From positions 22,000,336 through 22,064,335 of the forward strand of contig CM040091.1 of NCBI GenBank assembly GCA_022496805.1: DNA of 64,000 nucleotides, read 5' to 3'. Under the pieces are notes generated by a model, which was not told the DNA's origin, searched no databases, and worked only from the letters and a program-made list of their open reading frames with translations. The stretch comes from Pohlia nutans (lineage: Eukaryota; Streptophyta; Bryopsida; Bryales; Mniaceae). Below, piece by piece: positions 1-12,134 of the stretch. The position numbers and the translations under genes were made by a program. How positions within the stretch are numbered: the stretch's first letter is position 1; each line of letters starts with the position of its first letter.

Positions 1-150
1 GCTCTCCAAAACGAAATATCTGCAGGTGGTGTGTACAACTTAATATGCACACAAGTTGTGCACACTACCACCATCTCAATGCTAACATTGCTTTCAAGAT
101 TTCATGTGCAACAATTTTCAGAGTTCGAGAGAGGTTTCCAGTGACTCATA

Positions 151-1131
151 ATGGCTCCTAAGAGATGTGAGAATGAGAAAAAGGCGGTTTTGGAGATGTA
201 CAAGCGAGGCAGTTCCAATGGTCAAATTTCAGCATTGTTGGGTGTTCCTCGAAGTACTTGCAGTGATATAGTACGAAGATTTGGTGAGAGAGGGAGTGTG
301 AAAGAGAAAATTTCACCTGGTAGACCTCGAATTCTTGATGAGCGCAATAATCGTGATATTGTGAGGAAGTTAAACAATCAAAATACTAGTACTGCTGTAG
401 CTATAGGAAGAGAGTTAAGGTCTATGGGCATGCAATTGAGTGATGATACCGTTAGAAGGAGTCTTCAGAGGCAAAGCCTGCAAGCACGTGTGAAGGTCAA
501 GAAGCCACTTTTGACTAAGAAGCATCGAGCACGACGTTTTCAATGGGCAAAGAAGTGTAATCGTTTCACTTGGGAAGATTGGAGTTTTGTCATCTTCTCT
601 GATGAGTCAAAATTCAACCTCTTTGGCTCAGATGGACGGCAATATTGTTGGAGAAAGAGTGGAGAAAGTCTTTTAGAGCAGCATGTGCAATGTACAGTTA
701 AACATGGGGGAGGAAGTATAATGGTTTGGAGTTGCATGAGTTGGAAAGGAGTTGGTAAGCTTCATTTGATTGAAGGGAAGATGGATAGATACATATATCG
801 AGAGATTTTGGAGACAGAACTTATGGAGACTATACACATGCAAGGTTTAGAAGAAGAGAGTGTCATTTTTCAGCACGATAATGATCCAAAGCATACTGCA
901 AATTATGTTGTAGATTGGTTGCTTGCACAGAAGTTCAAGCTTATTTGGCATCCACCACAATCTCCTGACCTCAATCCTATAGAACACCTTTGGAATGAAG
1001 TAGATCGTCGCATGAGAAGGTCTGAGAGGAAACCTACTAGCAAGAGTGATTTATGGGAGAAGATAGAAGAAATTTGGTATAGTATTGAAGCTGATGTTGT
1101 TAGGAAGTTGATATGCTCTATGCCTCAATGA
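151..1131 (+). pseudogene. Tc1-type (DD34E) transposase, nearly intact, C-terminus cut by a stop codon
   Basis: This frame encodes a Tc1/mariner-superfamily transposase of 326 aa. The N-terminal third looks like a paired helix-turn-helix DNA-binding region, with GRPR at about residues 57-60. The catalytic core shows FSDESKFN, FQHDNDPKHT and QSPDLNPIEHLW, and 34 residues separate the second Asp from the Glu, so it is DD34E (Tc1 type), not the DD39D type typical of plant mariner elements. The frame ends at TGA 1129-1131. Downstream, the same frame continues with a normal Tc1 tail (KAKGGYTRW) to TAG at 1174-1176, so the TGA looks like a CGA-to-TGA change. The family excises and reinserts DNA at TA dinucleotides. 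I could not define both element ends; the left end may lie outside the window. Confidence 0.85.
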
Positions 1132-1176
1132 GCTATTGATGTTTATAAAGCAAAAGGTGGCTATACTCGGTGGTAG

Positions 1177-4100
1177 TCATTTGGATTGCTTAGACATTGC
1201 ATTCTTGAGTTGTAAAGTCATTTGGTAGCTTGTACTTTCATTTTATACAAGTAATGTACAATGTTTCTAGTTCTTGCAAAAAGAATTGTACATCTTAGTT
1301 GTATATTTGAATTAAACTAAATTTTTTGGGTTCACATTTCAACTTCGAAAGTTGTACTATATATTTGTTGCAACTATATGCTCTTATACACTTTTAGATT
1401 CAATTTTATGATGTAATCTGTAAGAATGGTAGCAAATTCTTTCAATTAGCTTCCTCTGTACGACTATTTATGCTAGCCACTGTACTGTAAGAATTCTCAA
1501 ATACTCGCAATTACTATGACTCACACTTTTATTCTAATGCCACAATAATTGTGAGAATACCAGATAAGTATGACTCATAATAATGACAATAAAAAGTGTA
1601 GTGATGAAGTTCTAATGTGATGAAATTTTAGTGTATGAACCCGTGGAGATGCTCTAATCATCCATTAAATCTCCTCCGTCCGAGACTTGTGGTACACTGA
1701 ATGAGTGAGTGATCCACGCGACCCCGAGGCATCCGTTGGCTGCCCATGGAAGAACAATCCACAGCTTAGTCTCACGTACCGCAACCAGTCCGTTTCATCA
1801 AGTACACACAATAAGTTACCAATTACTTAAATACTCAAGTACTGTACAGTGACTGCAATCTACTCTAAAATGATCTCTACTGTACTGTACACTGCAGTCT
1901 GGTATTTTTTGGGTGTTGGCTTAATTGTTTGCTTTTGACACTACTCTTTTCTTTTTCTTTTTCTTTTTTATTAATAAAAAAATAATAGTGCTACATACAC
2001 TAATTGATTTAAAAAGTCTATAATTTTTTACGCATCATGAATATTTTTATATACCAACTATGTTTACAAATTTTCAATTAAAATATCCTAACTTTTGATT
2101 GAATGTTGCCAACAAAAACTTCAGGAGTACATCTCCCGGGGAAAAATAAATAGTTCTTTTATTGTAATGCCAAAGGTTTATGTTTACTAAACTCGATTGA
2201 TTGAGATTGCATATAAAGTGAACAAACAATTATTTATGCATCATATAAGATAAATATCGGAAAGGGATGTAAACACCTTTTTTTTTAAACAAATGTGACA
2301 TTAGAAATTTGACCCTATTGTACACTACCCTACAATAAGTCTTGTAACACTTGACATTTTTCTTTTACACACATAGTTTCATGTCAACAACAAATGCTTT
2401 ATTCTTCAATATAGCTTACAATATAGCTTACATTGTATGGAGTCTATGGTCTTTGGACAACTTTCCATTTGTAAACAAGAAGCTGAAAGGTGACAACCAT
2501 GTCATACTAAAAACAAGTAGATGTATAGTTAGAGCATCTACACCCTACTACTAAATTCTTGTATGACTAGGAAAAGTAGATGAAATTCAACATGCATATT
2601 TAACACAATATAAAGACACCACAATATGTCTCTTTATCTAGCTATAACTAAGTTTATAAAGGGCTCGGTATTCTAGATTCATGAACAATAATGATTACCT
2701 ATGTATAGTGATTGTGATTGGTTTATGGACTATATACAGGGATATACTTCGGTTTAAGGGAGTGCCGGAGTAGAGAGTAGAGACGATGGTTTGTGACACT
2801 AATTTTTGAATGTGATAGCGGGGAAGGAGTGAATTGAAGGAGAAAGATGCAAATGTTCTTACACAATTGTCCCTATCTATTATGACACATGTGATTGGAA
2901 AGTCTTTACTGTTCAAAGTGGTAGACATGGATTAGTCACAGAAGCAACTTGTCACATGCGTATTGTCTGAAACAATAATATTGTCATATTATGTAGCGTC
3001 ATATTATAAAGAGTAGACTGTACAAGACTCATTGCTGGGTTTTGAATATTGGTCACCAAAGAGGTGATACAAGAGTTATGAAATACAAGTCACATATCTT
3101 AAACGCACTCACCAGCTGGCCAATTTATACTTGTATCATATTATGGAGGGTAGATTGTACAAGATTTAAGGCCTCCTTCCATGTATCGAGATCATGGAAA
3201 GCTAAAACCTCGGTTGGAATTCACCGATACTACACACCACCAAAATGATTGAACCTAGGAATATGCTTTCCATTCTTACCAAAATGGGTCCATGGACCAT
3301 CAGTGGTTCTTGAGACTTTAGTTCTTATCTTCTAACAACTTTCACGCCCGATCCTCACATAGAAACCTCCCTATATAGCAAACATCGGTCATCAAAAACT
3401 CAAAAAGGTGACATAAAAGAGAATTTCTGAGTATAAAGTCACATACCCTAGACACACTCAACAATCGGCCAGTGTAAACGAGTGACATGTTATGGAGAAT
3501 AGATCGAATGTACAAGACTTATTGTAGAATATTGAACATTGGTCAGATAGATAGAAACTCCGATCCTCTTTGGTGAATAAAGTGTCGATTCGACCTTCGA
3601 CCCACCCACGACACAAAGAATAATATTGGTAACCAACGAGGTGACATCAAAGAGTTATAAAGGCACATACCTACGCTAGAGCCCACTCAACGACAACGAG
3701 GCCAGTATACAGACAGTATACACACACAACATCACAACGTACATGTCAGGCGTCATCGAACACATACAATAACTGAGTTGTAGAGCTTCAGTATATACAG
3801 ATAGACCGTTACAGTACTGCACTTAGCGTATGTCCTGTAGGGATCCAGCAGCCTTGATATATCCGATGAGAGTAAGTTAGTACGCTCACTCACTGCAGCA
3901 GGATATTTGAACTTACGTTGCAATTGATTATTGACTGACTGCACTCTGGCCCAGGCACTGCAGCAAGCGCAAGTGGCTCAAATCCCCCTTCAGCAGTGAT
4001 CTCTAAAATTAGCTGGATTTCTACCCAAATAATGGGGCTGCTAAACATACAAAGAAAGAAAATGAAACAAAAAATTGAAATGTAGCGAGAATGCTCATCA

Positions 4101-4838
4101 TGATATAAATATGTAGCAACTTTATCCGCGGATATCATCATAGTATCACCTTAATATACCAAGGGTATTGCCGGATATTATAGAGGTATTGTAAGTATTG
4201 TATGCACTGGGTAGCAAAAGTAGATACCATTTATGTGGGAGGTCGCATAATGTTCTAAATGTCATAAAGTGGTTCTGAGATCACTGCCCTTCAGGAAGCT
4301 TAATAAAATTACTAAGAGAGAGAGAGAGAGGGATAAGTTAGATCCTGCCGCAAAGGACAACCGCCGCTCCCTTGCTCAATGGCCGGTCAGTCTCTTGCTA
4401 CAGTAACTTCGTGAATCGATGCAGGTATATATATGAACAAGGCAGTAGCCTGTACTCCTCCTCAGCTCCTCCTCTTGTATATCATAATGCTGAACCTGAT
4501 CATGTTGTCAGAGCGGACCAGGGCTTGCAAAGGAGGCCTACTTTGGAGCTGTCTAAGTTGTGGGCCTTCCTGTAGAAAGCGCGTTACTACACTACACACA
4601 CTTGGTGCATGCATCATATGATCATTCATAGATAGAAAGAAAGATAGAGAGAGAGGCTCTGAAGAGCCCTATACTACCTTAACTTAGCTGGGCCGACTCC
4701 TTTGCTTTTGTTTGAGCGGATCGAGATATTCATCCAGCTGTAGCTCCACTGGACTTAGAGGCACTTTGCTCCCCCCCCTCCTCCCTTTGCCAGAATTGCG
4801 GCTTGCTTGGTCCTCTTAAGATTCATTCCGAAATTGTT
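1177..4838. other. Intergenic DNA between the Tc1 gene and the LAX gene
   Basis: I see no gene here. The stretch is AT-rich, with pyrimidine runs near 1945-1970. A diverged copy of a repeat lies at about 2870-3030. A stretch with repeated phrases about rows of 'gtcacata' and 'tgtacaagac' lies at 3000-3720, perhaps decayed repeats. A short GA run is at 4313-4331. The promoter of the LAX gene should lie in the last kilobase, but I cannot point to a convincing TATA box. Confidence 0.5.
1623..1658. repeat. Terminus of a GAGCATC-family inverted-repeat element
   Basis: The stretch ends in GGAGATGCTC followed by TAA, the same terminus and target-site pattern as the GAGCATC elements at 25.1, 26.2 and 54.7 kb. 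The matching left end is not visible. It could be the right end of an element that includes the transposase gene upstream, or an independent fragment. Confidence 0.45.
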
Positions 4839-4859
4839 ATGAGCTTTGAGTTTGTGTAA
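4839..4859 (+). other. Possible upstream ORF of six codons before LAX
   Basis: ATG at 4839 is followed by five codons and TAA at 4857-4859, ending 22 bases before the LAX start codon. If it lies in the transcript leader it could dampen translation of the carrier. There is no evidence that it is transcribed or conserved. Confidence 0.3.
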
Positions 4860-4881
4860 GAGGAGAGCTGCAGCGGGAAAC

Positions 4882-7800
4882 ATGGGGACGACAGTGGAAG
4901 GATCCGAGGCAGGGTTAGTGGGGAGCTATGGAGAAATGGAGGAGCAGAACCAGAAACTGGAGTCGTTGCAAGAGCCGGGCCCTCACGACGTTTCTGTGGG
5001 AGGGAAAATGAAACGCTTGCTGTGGCATGGCGGCTCCGTTTACGATGCTTGGTTTAGTGCCGCCTCCAACCAGGTCGATTCATTGATCATCCCTCTCACA
5101 ACTTACCACTGCAAAAGGAAATGAATTCTTTTGCTGCCAGGAAGAGAATTCAATCCCCAGCTGAATTAATTTCATCGCTACCCGCCTGACTCATCGATCT
5201 TCCTCTTTTCTGTATCCATCCATAGTTTGCAACTTAGCATTTCCACACGTGTGAATCTGTTCGCTTCGAAGAAGCTTCTTGAAGTTACCGATTTCTTGTT
5301 GAAGCACAATTTGCAAAACAACAAGCCTTTGTAGAGACGATTCCTGATGTGAAATTGATCAGTTTGGAACACGAAGTTAACTCGTATTTTCTGTAGTGTA
5401 AGAAAATTGGTAATCATCTGTTTGTGTGAAAATGACTTCTGTTTGACACAATCAACACTGTTGATTAATTTTGTAGTATAGAACTTTCTAAGCTTTAAAA
5501 ATGATGTATTGCAATCAGAAATGAATCGATGATCGGTATTGACGTAATTTTTTTTTTTTGCAGGTTGCACAAGTGCTGTTGACGTTGCCATATTCCTTTG
5601 CGCAACTGGGTTATGCTTCAGGAATTGTGTTCCAGATATTCTACGGAGTCATCGGCTGTTGGTCCTGTTACATGATCACTTGGCTGTATGTTGAGTACCG
5701 GACGAGGAAAGAGAGAGAAGGAGTCATCTTCAAGAATCACGTCATTCAGGTTACTTACTTTTTTCAGCCTTAGATATATAATAATATTAATTAATTACTG
5801 AGCCCTGAGTAGAATTATTGTATAATCAATATCTCACCTTTCCTGGTTTGTTTAATTTTCCACAGTGGTTCGAGGTTCTGGATGGATTACTCGGACGTTA
5901 CTGGAAGATAGTGGGGCTTGCATTTAATTGTACCTTCCTTCTCTTTGGAGCAGTTATTCAGCTGATTGCGTGTGCCAGGTACTGCAATTCTTGCATTCAT
6001 TTCGTATACAGTATGTGATGCTTCTTCCCTCTGTATTGTAGCTGGGTGACAAAAATTTGTTGATTAAAATTAAAGTGGGTTTGAAGGTTTGATCTAAAAC
6101 TCAGCTGAGTGTATGAAAGGGACGTCGGTACGTTGAGTAAGACCGTGCCCTGCTTTTGAGGGATTTGTCTTTGTCCCAGAATAAGATTCCTTTTCCTTGT
6201 CATTAGTTGTTTTATTCTCCCCCTTTTTTCTGCATACTTGCACCCAGAAAAAAGAAAATTAATAGAGTTTTCAATTGTCAAAAGTGAGTCTAAGCTCTTT
6301 CTTGGTGCTCAATTACAGTGTCTTGTGATCTAGCACCTTTCTTCTCCACTACTACTTCATAATGAGTATTTCCCACTGTAATATTAGTATTATTAATTTG
6401 GTACATTTGGAAGCTATAGCAGCACGGCTTTTTTTTCCCCATTTCTGTGGCTTCTCCATTCCTGTGAGTAGATTTGAGTGTACAGCAGCTAAAGAGTCAG
6501 TAATTTTTGGAAAGCCTATGAGCCAAGTTTTTTACGGTATCTAAATAAAATGTATTAGAATTCTCTATTCAACTTGCACACAACTTGTCTCAATTTTTTC
6601 TATATTTAATAATAGAAAACACACACAAGAATGGGGAAACTGCTCTTACTTTAGACTATAGAAGTGTGCCTAAAAAGACGCAAAACTGGTTTAATTAGTT
6701 CGTCATGTGGGGTCTTCTTGTGTGTCTTTTTCTATTGTCTATGCGGTCATGATTTCTACTAATTTGTTTGAAGAAGTGTTTGAACAATATTAAAGTAAAA
6801 ATCTTACGTTTGTTGTTTTGAATAATATTATTATGACAGCAACATCTTTTTGATCAACGATCACTTGAACAAGAGAGAGTGGACGTACATCTTCGGAGCC
6901 TGTTGCATGCTCACCGTGTTGGTGCCTTCCTTCCGGAATTACCGTCTGTGGTCCTTCTTTGGCCTCATTATGATCTCCTACACAGCGTGGTACATGACAA
7001 TCGCCGCTGCTATTCATGGCCAGGTACTGCATTTACTCATTCATTCATTCTCTCCTTTTTACATTGCATTCAAATAGCTTGAGTATAATAAAAATTGCAA
7101 AAAAAACTTTAAATCTTTTCTTAATGATTAAAAAAGCATTAACCTTTGAAATTTTGTATAAATGAACTGTTACACGTCGACAACATTACTATAAAAAGAA
7201 GCTTCCCCAGTGATATTTTTTTATAAAAGCTCCTGTAGTTTTGGCTCCTTGAAGAGCTTTGGCAAAAGGAGCCACCATATACAAGTAACCAGTTCTTAGT
7301 TTTCGCTTAAAAGTGTGGATTTTTTTGTACTTTTTGGAATTAAAAATTCCTATTAATACAAGTATATTCACGTTTACTTGGAATGAAAATTTAATTTTAA
7401 ACTAAGAGGTGTGAGTAATTAGTCCTTAGATTCTCAAGGAAGGACAATTTTTATAGATTATGATGATTTAAATTTTTTTTTTTTTTTTCCAGGTTGCGAA
7501 CGTCAAACATTCAGCACCCACAACGAAGGTGTTGTATTTCACAGGAGCAACCAACATCCTATACACGTTTGGTGGTCATGCTGTTACTGTGTAAGGAATT
7601 GCTACTATGACTTTGCCTCTGAGGAGGTCATTCTTTGTATGTTTTTAGTTTCACCTGTGAAAAAAAGGGTATTTGAAAGTCTTCCTAAAAAAACAAAAGT
7701 AATTTTCACTATAATAAGTAGTATTTTGAGAATATTCTCATTTTTATTCTTGTAATCAATTTTGAGCATCCTATATATAAAATTTACCTTCAAAGATTTC

Positions 7801-10642
7801 TTTGAACTCTTATCTTTTTTTGTAAGTGACCTTTGCTCAATCTTAATATTAGCTTCTCTCCTATTCGACTGTTCCGGCAGCGGAATTGTCGAGGAGAGCA
7901 TTGCGTGCACCACTCTGCGTTATATAATAGATTGTGGTGGTATTTTTGGGTCCCTGGAATTGCAGAGAGATCATGCACGCGATGTACAAGCCGGCGAAGT
8001 TCAAGTATGTGTACGTGCTTGCAACATTGTATGTGTTTACTTTGACCATACCGTCGGCCGTGGCGGTGTACTGGGCTTTTGGTGACAGCCTGCTTCAGCA
8101 CTCCAATGCCCTGTCCTTGCTCCCCAGGACTATGGCTCGCGATGTCGCCGTGGTTCTCATGCTTATTCACCAGGCACAGTCTCTACCCTCCATAATATGA
8201 CACTCCATAATATGACGATAATTACAAGCAATACACATGTGACAAGTCACTTTTGTGACTAATCCATGTCGGCGACCTTGAAGCCTATACACTAGACTTA
8301 GCATACCTGTCATTTTTCAGTCCCATGAAAGGGAGCACGATGGCTGAATATTTGGATGTTTATTAAGTCCTAACCTTTCTACCCCTACTAAATTTTTCAA
8401 GATTTTTTCCAATGCTCTTGGATGCTCTTTTCTTCACATCCTAATTAAGTTTTCTTTGTTTGATTCATACTAAATTCCCTCATACAATGTCAAATGTCCT
8501 CTTCTCACCATAGTTCCAACAAAGTTATTGCATCTGTAAATTTGATCCAAGCAGTATGGGGTTTGGGACCCTATTGTTATAAAATGTTATGAGATGGCTT
8601 TTACAAGAATGATTAAAACCTTGGTTTAAATGACTTTTTTTTAATTTTCAGTGAAGATGTTTCTCACAAATCGCAATATTTGTTTAATTGGGAATTTCTG
8701 TCATATTGGGACTCTTTGAAATTTACAACTCGCATAGATTCAGTGGGAAATTCTATACCAAATTAGAATGTTACAAACTGAAGTTAGTGGTTTTAATTGT
8801 TGGGTTCTGGGTTTTGGGCTGTGGCAGTTTATTACGGTGGGATTTGCCGTGACGCCACTGTACTTTGTGTGGGAGAAGCTGATTGGGATCCACAACACGA
8901 AGAGCATGTTGTTGCGAGCCGTGGCACGAATGCCCGTGATCTTACCCGTGTGGTTCTTCGCCATCGCGTTTCCTTTCTTTGGGCCCATCAATTCCACTGT
9001 GGGCGCCCTCTTGGTCACGTTCACCGTTTACATCATCCCTTGTGTGGCGCACATGGTCGTCTACCGCGCCGCCACCGCCCGCCAGGTAAATCTTTCCACT
9101 CATCTCCCATAACATTCAGTAGCCTCTATGACTGCTGCCTTCCCCCAATGAAATGATTTGGGATATTCTACATCACATCAATAGCTATGGGGTAGGTGAC
9201 ATTAAGCAAGAGCAACTAACGATGGTGAACAGTAATCAAAAGCACTCACTCAGTCACAATTCAACAGGGTCATGTAATTGTTTATTTGATTCAACAGCCC
9301 ATTCAATTACACATCACCGGTCACTCCATACATAAAGGTGGATGAAACTAACAGGCAAGAAGGCTACTTAATAATATGCATATTGTTGACATTCATACCA
9401 TTCATAAAAAAACTGGTCCTTTGTGTCATTTGTGTTTGTGTTTATGACTAGTCTTTTATGACTGAAATGATCCCTTGTGACTCAATTTAAAAAGAATTGA
9501 GCCCCAAGGGACCATTTGTGTCATAGAAGACAAGTCACAATGGACCAAATTCCTACTTGTGGAAAATGACCTTCTAACATCTTGGGCCCATCTCCTGATT
9601 CATGGAAGAATCAAGGTATCAAATTAAGATGCTTTGACATTTATTTTTCTTTCACACATCCTCTTACATCTCGAGTTCAAGAATTTTAGAGAAAGAATCC
9701 TCTAATTTCAATCACTTCAATAGCTCTATGAGCAAGTAGAATTAAAATACTATAATGATTGAATCCAAATGACGTGTTGTTTGTTTGTTTATATGTTCTA
9801 AGGTGGGTGCATTCATAGAATTTTGTTTGTTTGTTTGTTTGTTTGTTTATATGTTCTAAGGTGGGTGCATTCATAGAAAAATCTAAGAATGTTATGTTCA
9901 AAGAAGCCCCTAAATTCAATCTCTCCTTCTGCGAGCAAGCAGGATCAATACCATTCTCAGTAGAGTTATTATGTCTGACACTATTTTCCAATTTAATGTT
10001 GTATTAACCCTTAAAGGTTGATGGAGATAGTATATATGTTGGTGTATATTTGACATTTGTTGTAAATAGAAAGTTCCAAATTGAAACCCCAATAGCTCAT
10101 TAAAATCATGTTGATGTGAATTTTAACTTCACTTTTGACCTTAAACCCATAAAAGGTGTGAAACCATGCCAAATACAATAGAATATTGCTGTATAATACT
10201 GATCAGAAAGGGCTCTCAAGACGTTTGAGGTTTAAACGTTTGTTTATCGTCAGTTGGTTAATTAAATCAGTGTCAAGTTGGATGAAACATTTCCCAAATA
10301 TCCAAGTACAACTTAAGAATATTTTTCACGTATGAATTTTCTCAAATAAAATTACAAAAAATTCATGCACCATTGCTTTCTCATGCTGAAGCTATTTTTG
10401 TTGATTTTTTTTCCTTGCAGAATGCAGTGGAGAAGCCACCCTTCTTCATGCCGAGTTGGACCGGGGTTTACCTTGTGAACACCTTCATAGTGATCTGGAT
10501 TGTTGTGATAGGCGTTGGATGGGGAGGATGGGCCAGTGTCACCAACTTTGTGCAGCAGATTGACACATTCGGAGTATTTGCACCCTGTTACCAATGCCCT
10601 AAAACAGTAGCCGCCCCATCTACGAACTCCACACATGCTTAA
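4882..10642 (+). CDS. LAX: Auxin influx carrier, AUX1/LAX family, complete
   Basis: This is a plasma-membrane proton-coupled permease that takes up indole-3-acetic acid (amino acid/auxin permease family). Exons: 4882-5073, 5564-5749, 5866-5978, 6840-7023, 7493-7590, 7966-8173, 8828-9085, 10421-10642. The joined product is 486 aa; Arabidopsis AUX1 is 485. Phases agree at all seven junctions. Family stretches follow in order: WHGGSVYDAWFS, LTLPYSFAQLGYASG, FKNHVIQWFEVLDGLLG, ACASNIFLINDHLNKREW, FTGATNILYTFGGHAVTVEI, YWAFGD, LYFVWEKLIG, FPFFGPINS, EKPPFFMPSW and the FAPCYQC tail. Roughly ten to eleven hydrophobic spans are present. The start is the ATG at 4882, because the frame upstream has no ATG. 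The sixth intron (8174-8827) begins GC rather than GT. No frame damage is seen, so the gene looks functional. Confidence 0.96.
5385..5521 (+). repeat. Intronic repeat shared with ATG18 intron 2
   Basis: About 137 bp in LAX intron 1 match 22057-22197 in reverse orientation. Shared blocks include TCATCTGTTTGTGTGAAAAT and the ATGATGTATTGCAATCAG end. Relative to their host transcripts, both copies are in the sense direction. I see no terminal inverted repeat and do not recognise the family. Confidence 0.7.
8189..8275 (-). repeat. Dispersed repeat copy in LAX intron 6
   Basis: A segment with a doubled CTCCATAATATGAC and the phrase ACATGTGACAAGTCAC, then GTGACTAATCCATGTC, matches in reverse the stretches near 2870-3030 and 54110-54300. 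It sits about 15 bases after the GC donor of the intron. The family is unknown to me. Confidence 0.55.
9111..9375 (+). mobile_element. MITE, AACATTCAGTAGCC family, in LAX intron 7
   Basis: It begins AACATTCAGTAGCCTCT and ends with a degraded inverted copy (GGCTACTTAATAATAT). The interior matches 43618-43917 closely, including the stretch about AACAGTAATCAAAAGCACTC. It starts only 25 bases after the donor of exon 7 without disturbing it. Confidence 0.7.
9787..9878. repeat. Tandem duplication with (GTTT)n
   Basis: A 34-bp unit (9787-9820, GTTTATATGTTCTAAGGTGG...) recurs at 9845-9878. The copies are separated by a GTTT microsatellite. It lies inside LAX intron 7. Confidence 0.85.
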
Positions 10643-11298
10643 AAACCAACAAAACAAAAAAGACCAAAAAAAATGAATTAATTCAATCAGTAATTAATCA
10701 AGTTTTTCACTTGATGAATTGATCAACTCTCAATTCAGGCTGTGGCAATAACGCCGTTTTATGTACAAAGAGGACAGGGTGGGTTCAGGTGATTACTCTT
10801 TTGATGGGAAACTAAGTAAGCCAGAGGGTTGATTAATTAATCTGGAGAGGGGGAGGTAGTATTAAATTATCATTGCCCTCTAATGGAGGTTAGATTGATC
10901 CTTGGGCTCCTTAATTGCAACTTACTAGGGCAGCATTGATAGATGGCGAGGTATCTATTGAGGCTGTTTCCGCTTTTTTGGGTTTTTTTGTTTATACGGG
11001 AGACAGATTTTCATGTTGTCAGTGGTGTGATTGTTACGAAAAAGGTTGGCAAGTTCATTTGCCCATGTAACTTATGTAAACACATTTCCTGCAAGTAAAG
11101 CGATGATGATGGTGATTTACAGTCTCACCTTGTTATGTATCTGTCACTTACATTAATATCCGTCATTTTTGTGAATTGCTGGGGCTGTGAGAGAAAGAGC
11201 AGTGACTTCAGTGGAAGCTTGCATGTACATGAGACGAGCAATCAACGTGAAATGTCGTTTTCCTATTATTAGACAAGTGTTAATACCATGGAAACACT

Positions 11299-11474
11299 CA
11301 TAACATTCAGTAGCATGCACTCCGGGGGTTGCACTGTGCTAAACATGTACAAGTATATGTGAGTGCACAGAAAGGGTTATAATTTGAACACTGCCGTATT
11401 TCATATACATACGATAAGCACATTTTGAATTGAAAGTATTCACGTATACTTACATTAAACATATATTTAAAACC

Positions 11475-11510
<36 letters not shown>

Positions 11511-11731
11511 GTATGTATGCATGCAAAGGTATTTAGACATATAACCTCTCGTATATAAGGGGGCTTTTAGAAGGGGTCATGAACGCATGTGATTCTCAAA
11601 CGTAATGTAGAATGCACCCCTCTGGAATATTCCACATACAACAACACTTTGGTGGACAAGTGGAGGCTCAAGATGATGAGGAGAGTACATGAAGGAAAGG
11701 CAGTGGGCATGAAGGCTATTCAATGTTATGT
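11299..11731. mobile_element. Probable MITE copy, AACATTCAGTAGC family
   Basis: Left end ATAACATTCAGTAGCATG and right end GAAGGCTATTCAATGTTAT are inverted copies of each other and match the ends of the elements at 9.1 and 43.6 kb. The interior differs and contains the microsatellite at 11477-11520. Confidence 0.5.
11477..11524. repeat. (AT)n-(GTAT)n microsatellite
   Basis: A run of AT dinucleotides passes into GTAT tetranucleotides and then GCAT. It is a simple sequence repeat likely to vary in length. Confidence 0.95.
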
Positions 11732-11869
11732 TGTGATTCTTGAATTGAAGGATTTTTTAGTACATTTTGAAATTCTATTCTCTACCAATTTTCACTGCAT
11801 CATTTTGGAAATGGCCAGATACTTATTGGAGGGTATTGTACTTAGGCACCACGGAATACCATAGTGTTT

Positions 11870-12065
11870 CAAGAGGACATCAAATAGTCAATGGACCAAT
11901 CACAAGAAGAGTGTGGGGATATAGTTAGCTAAAGAATGGTTTGAAGGGTCATTTTTTTAACATACTAGGATTGAGAGATAAGAGGCATTTTTGAAGGGCC
12001 TTTTGCATAATTCATTTACGTCTTGAGTGTGAGACTCTGGGAGGGCATAAGTGGCAATGCTCTTA
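11870..12065 (+). mobile_element. GAGCATC-family MITE, left end missing
   Basis: The sequence from about AAATAGTCAATGGACCAATC to CAATGCTC followed by TTA matches the right two-thirds of the elements at 25071-25350 and 54679-54982. The GAGCATC left terminus is absent, so this copy is truncated. Confidence 0.6.
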
Positions 12066-12134
12066 ACCTCCAACCGCCCAACCGTGCATATTTTGCATGA
12101 TGTACATATTTGAAATCCATTTTCTCATTTGTCA

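Noticed and set aside
540..737. Minus-strand frame of 65 codons inside the first Tc1 gene
   Set aside because: It is the antisense shadow of the transposase, with no features of its own.
5178..5591. Minus-strand frame of 137 codons over LAX intron 1
   Set aside because: It overlaps a plus-strand intron, the exon 2 acceptor and a dispersed repeat; composition is not protein-like and there is no family.
7790..8170. Antisense frames over LAX exon 6
   Set aside because: They mirror a well-supported coding exon on the plus strand.
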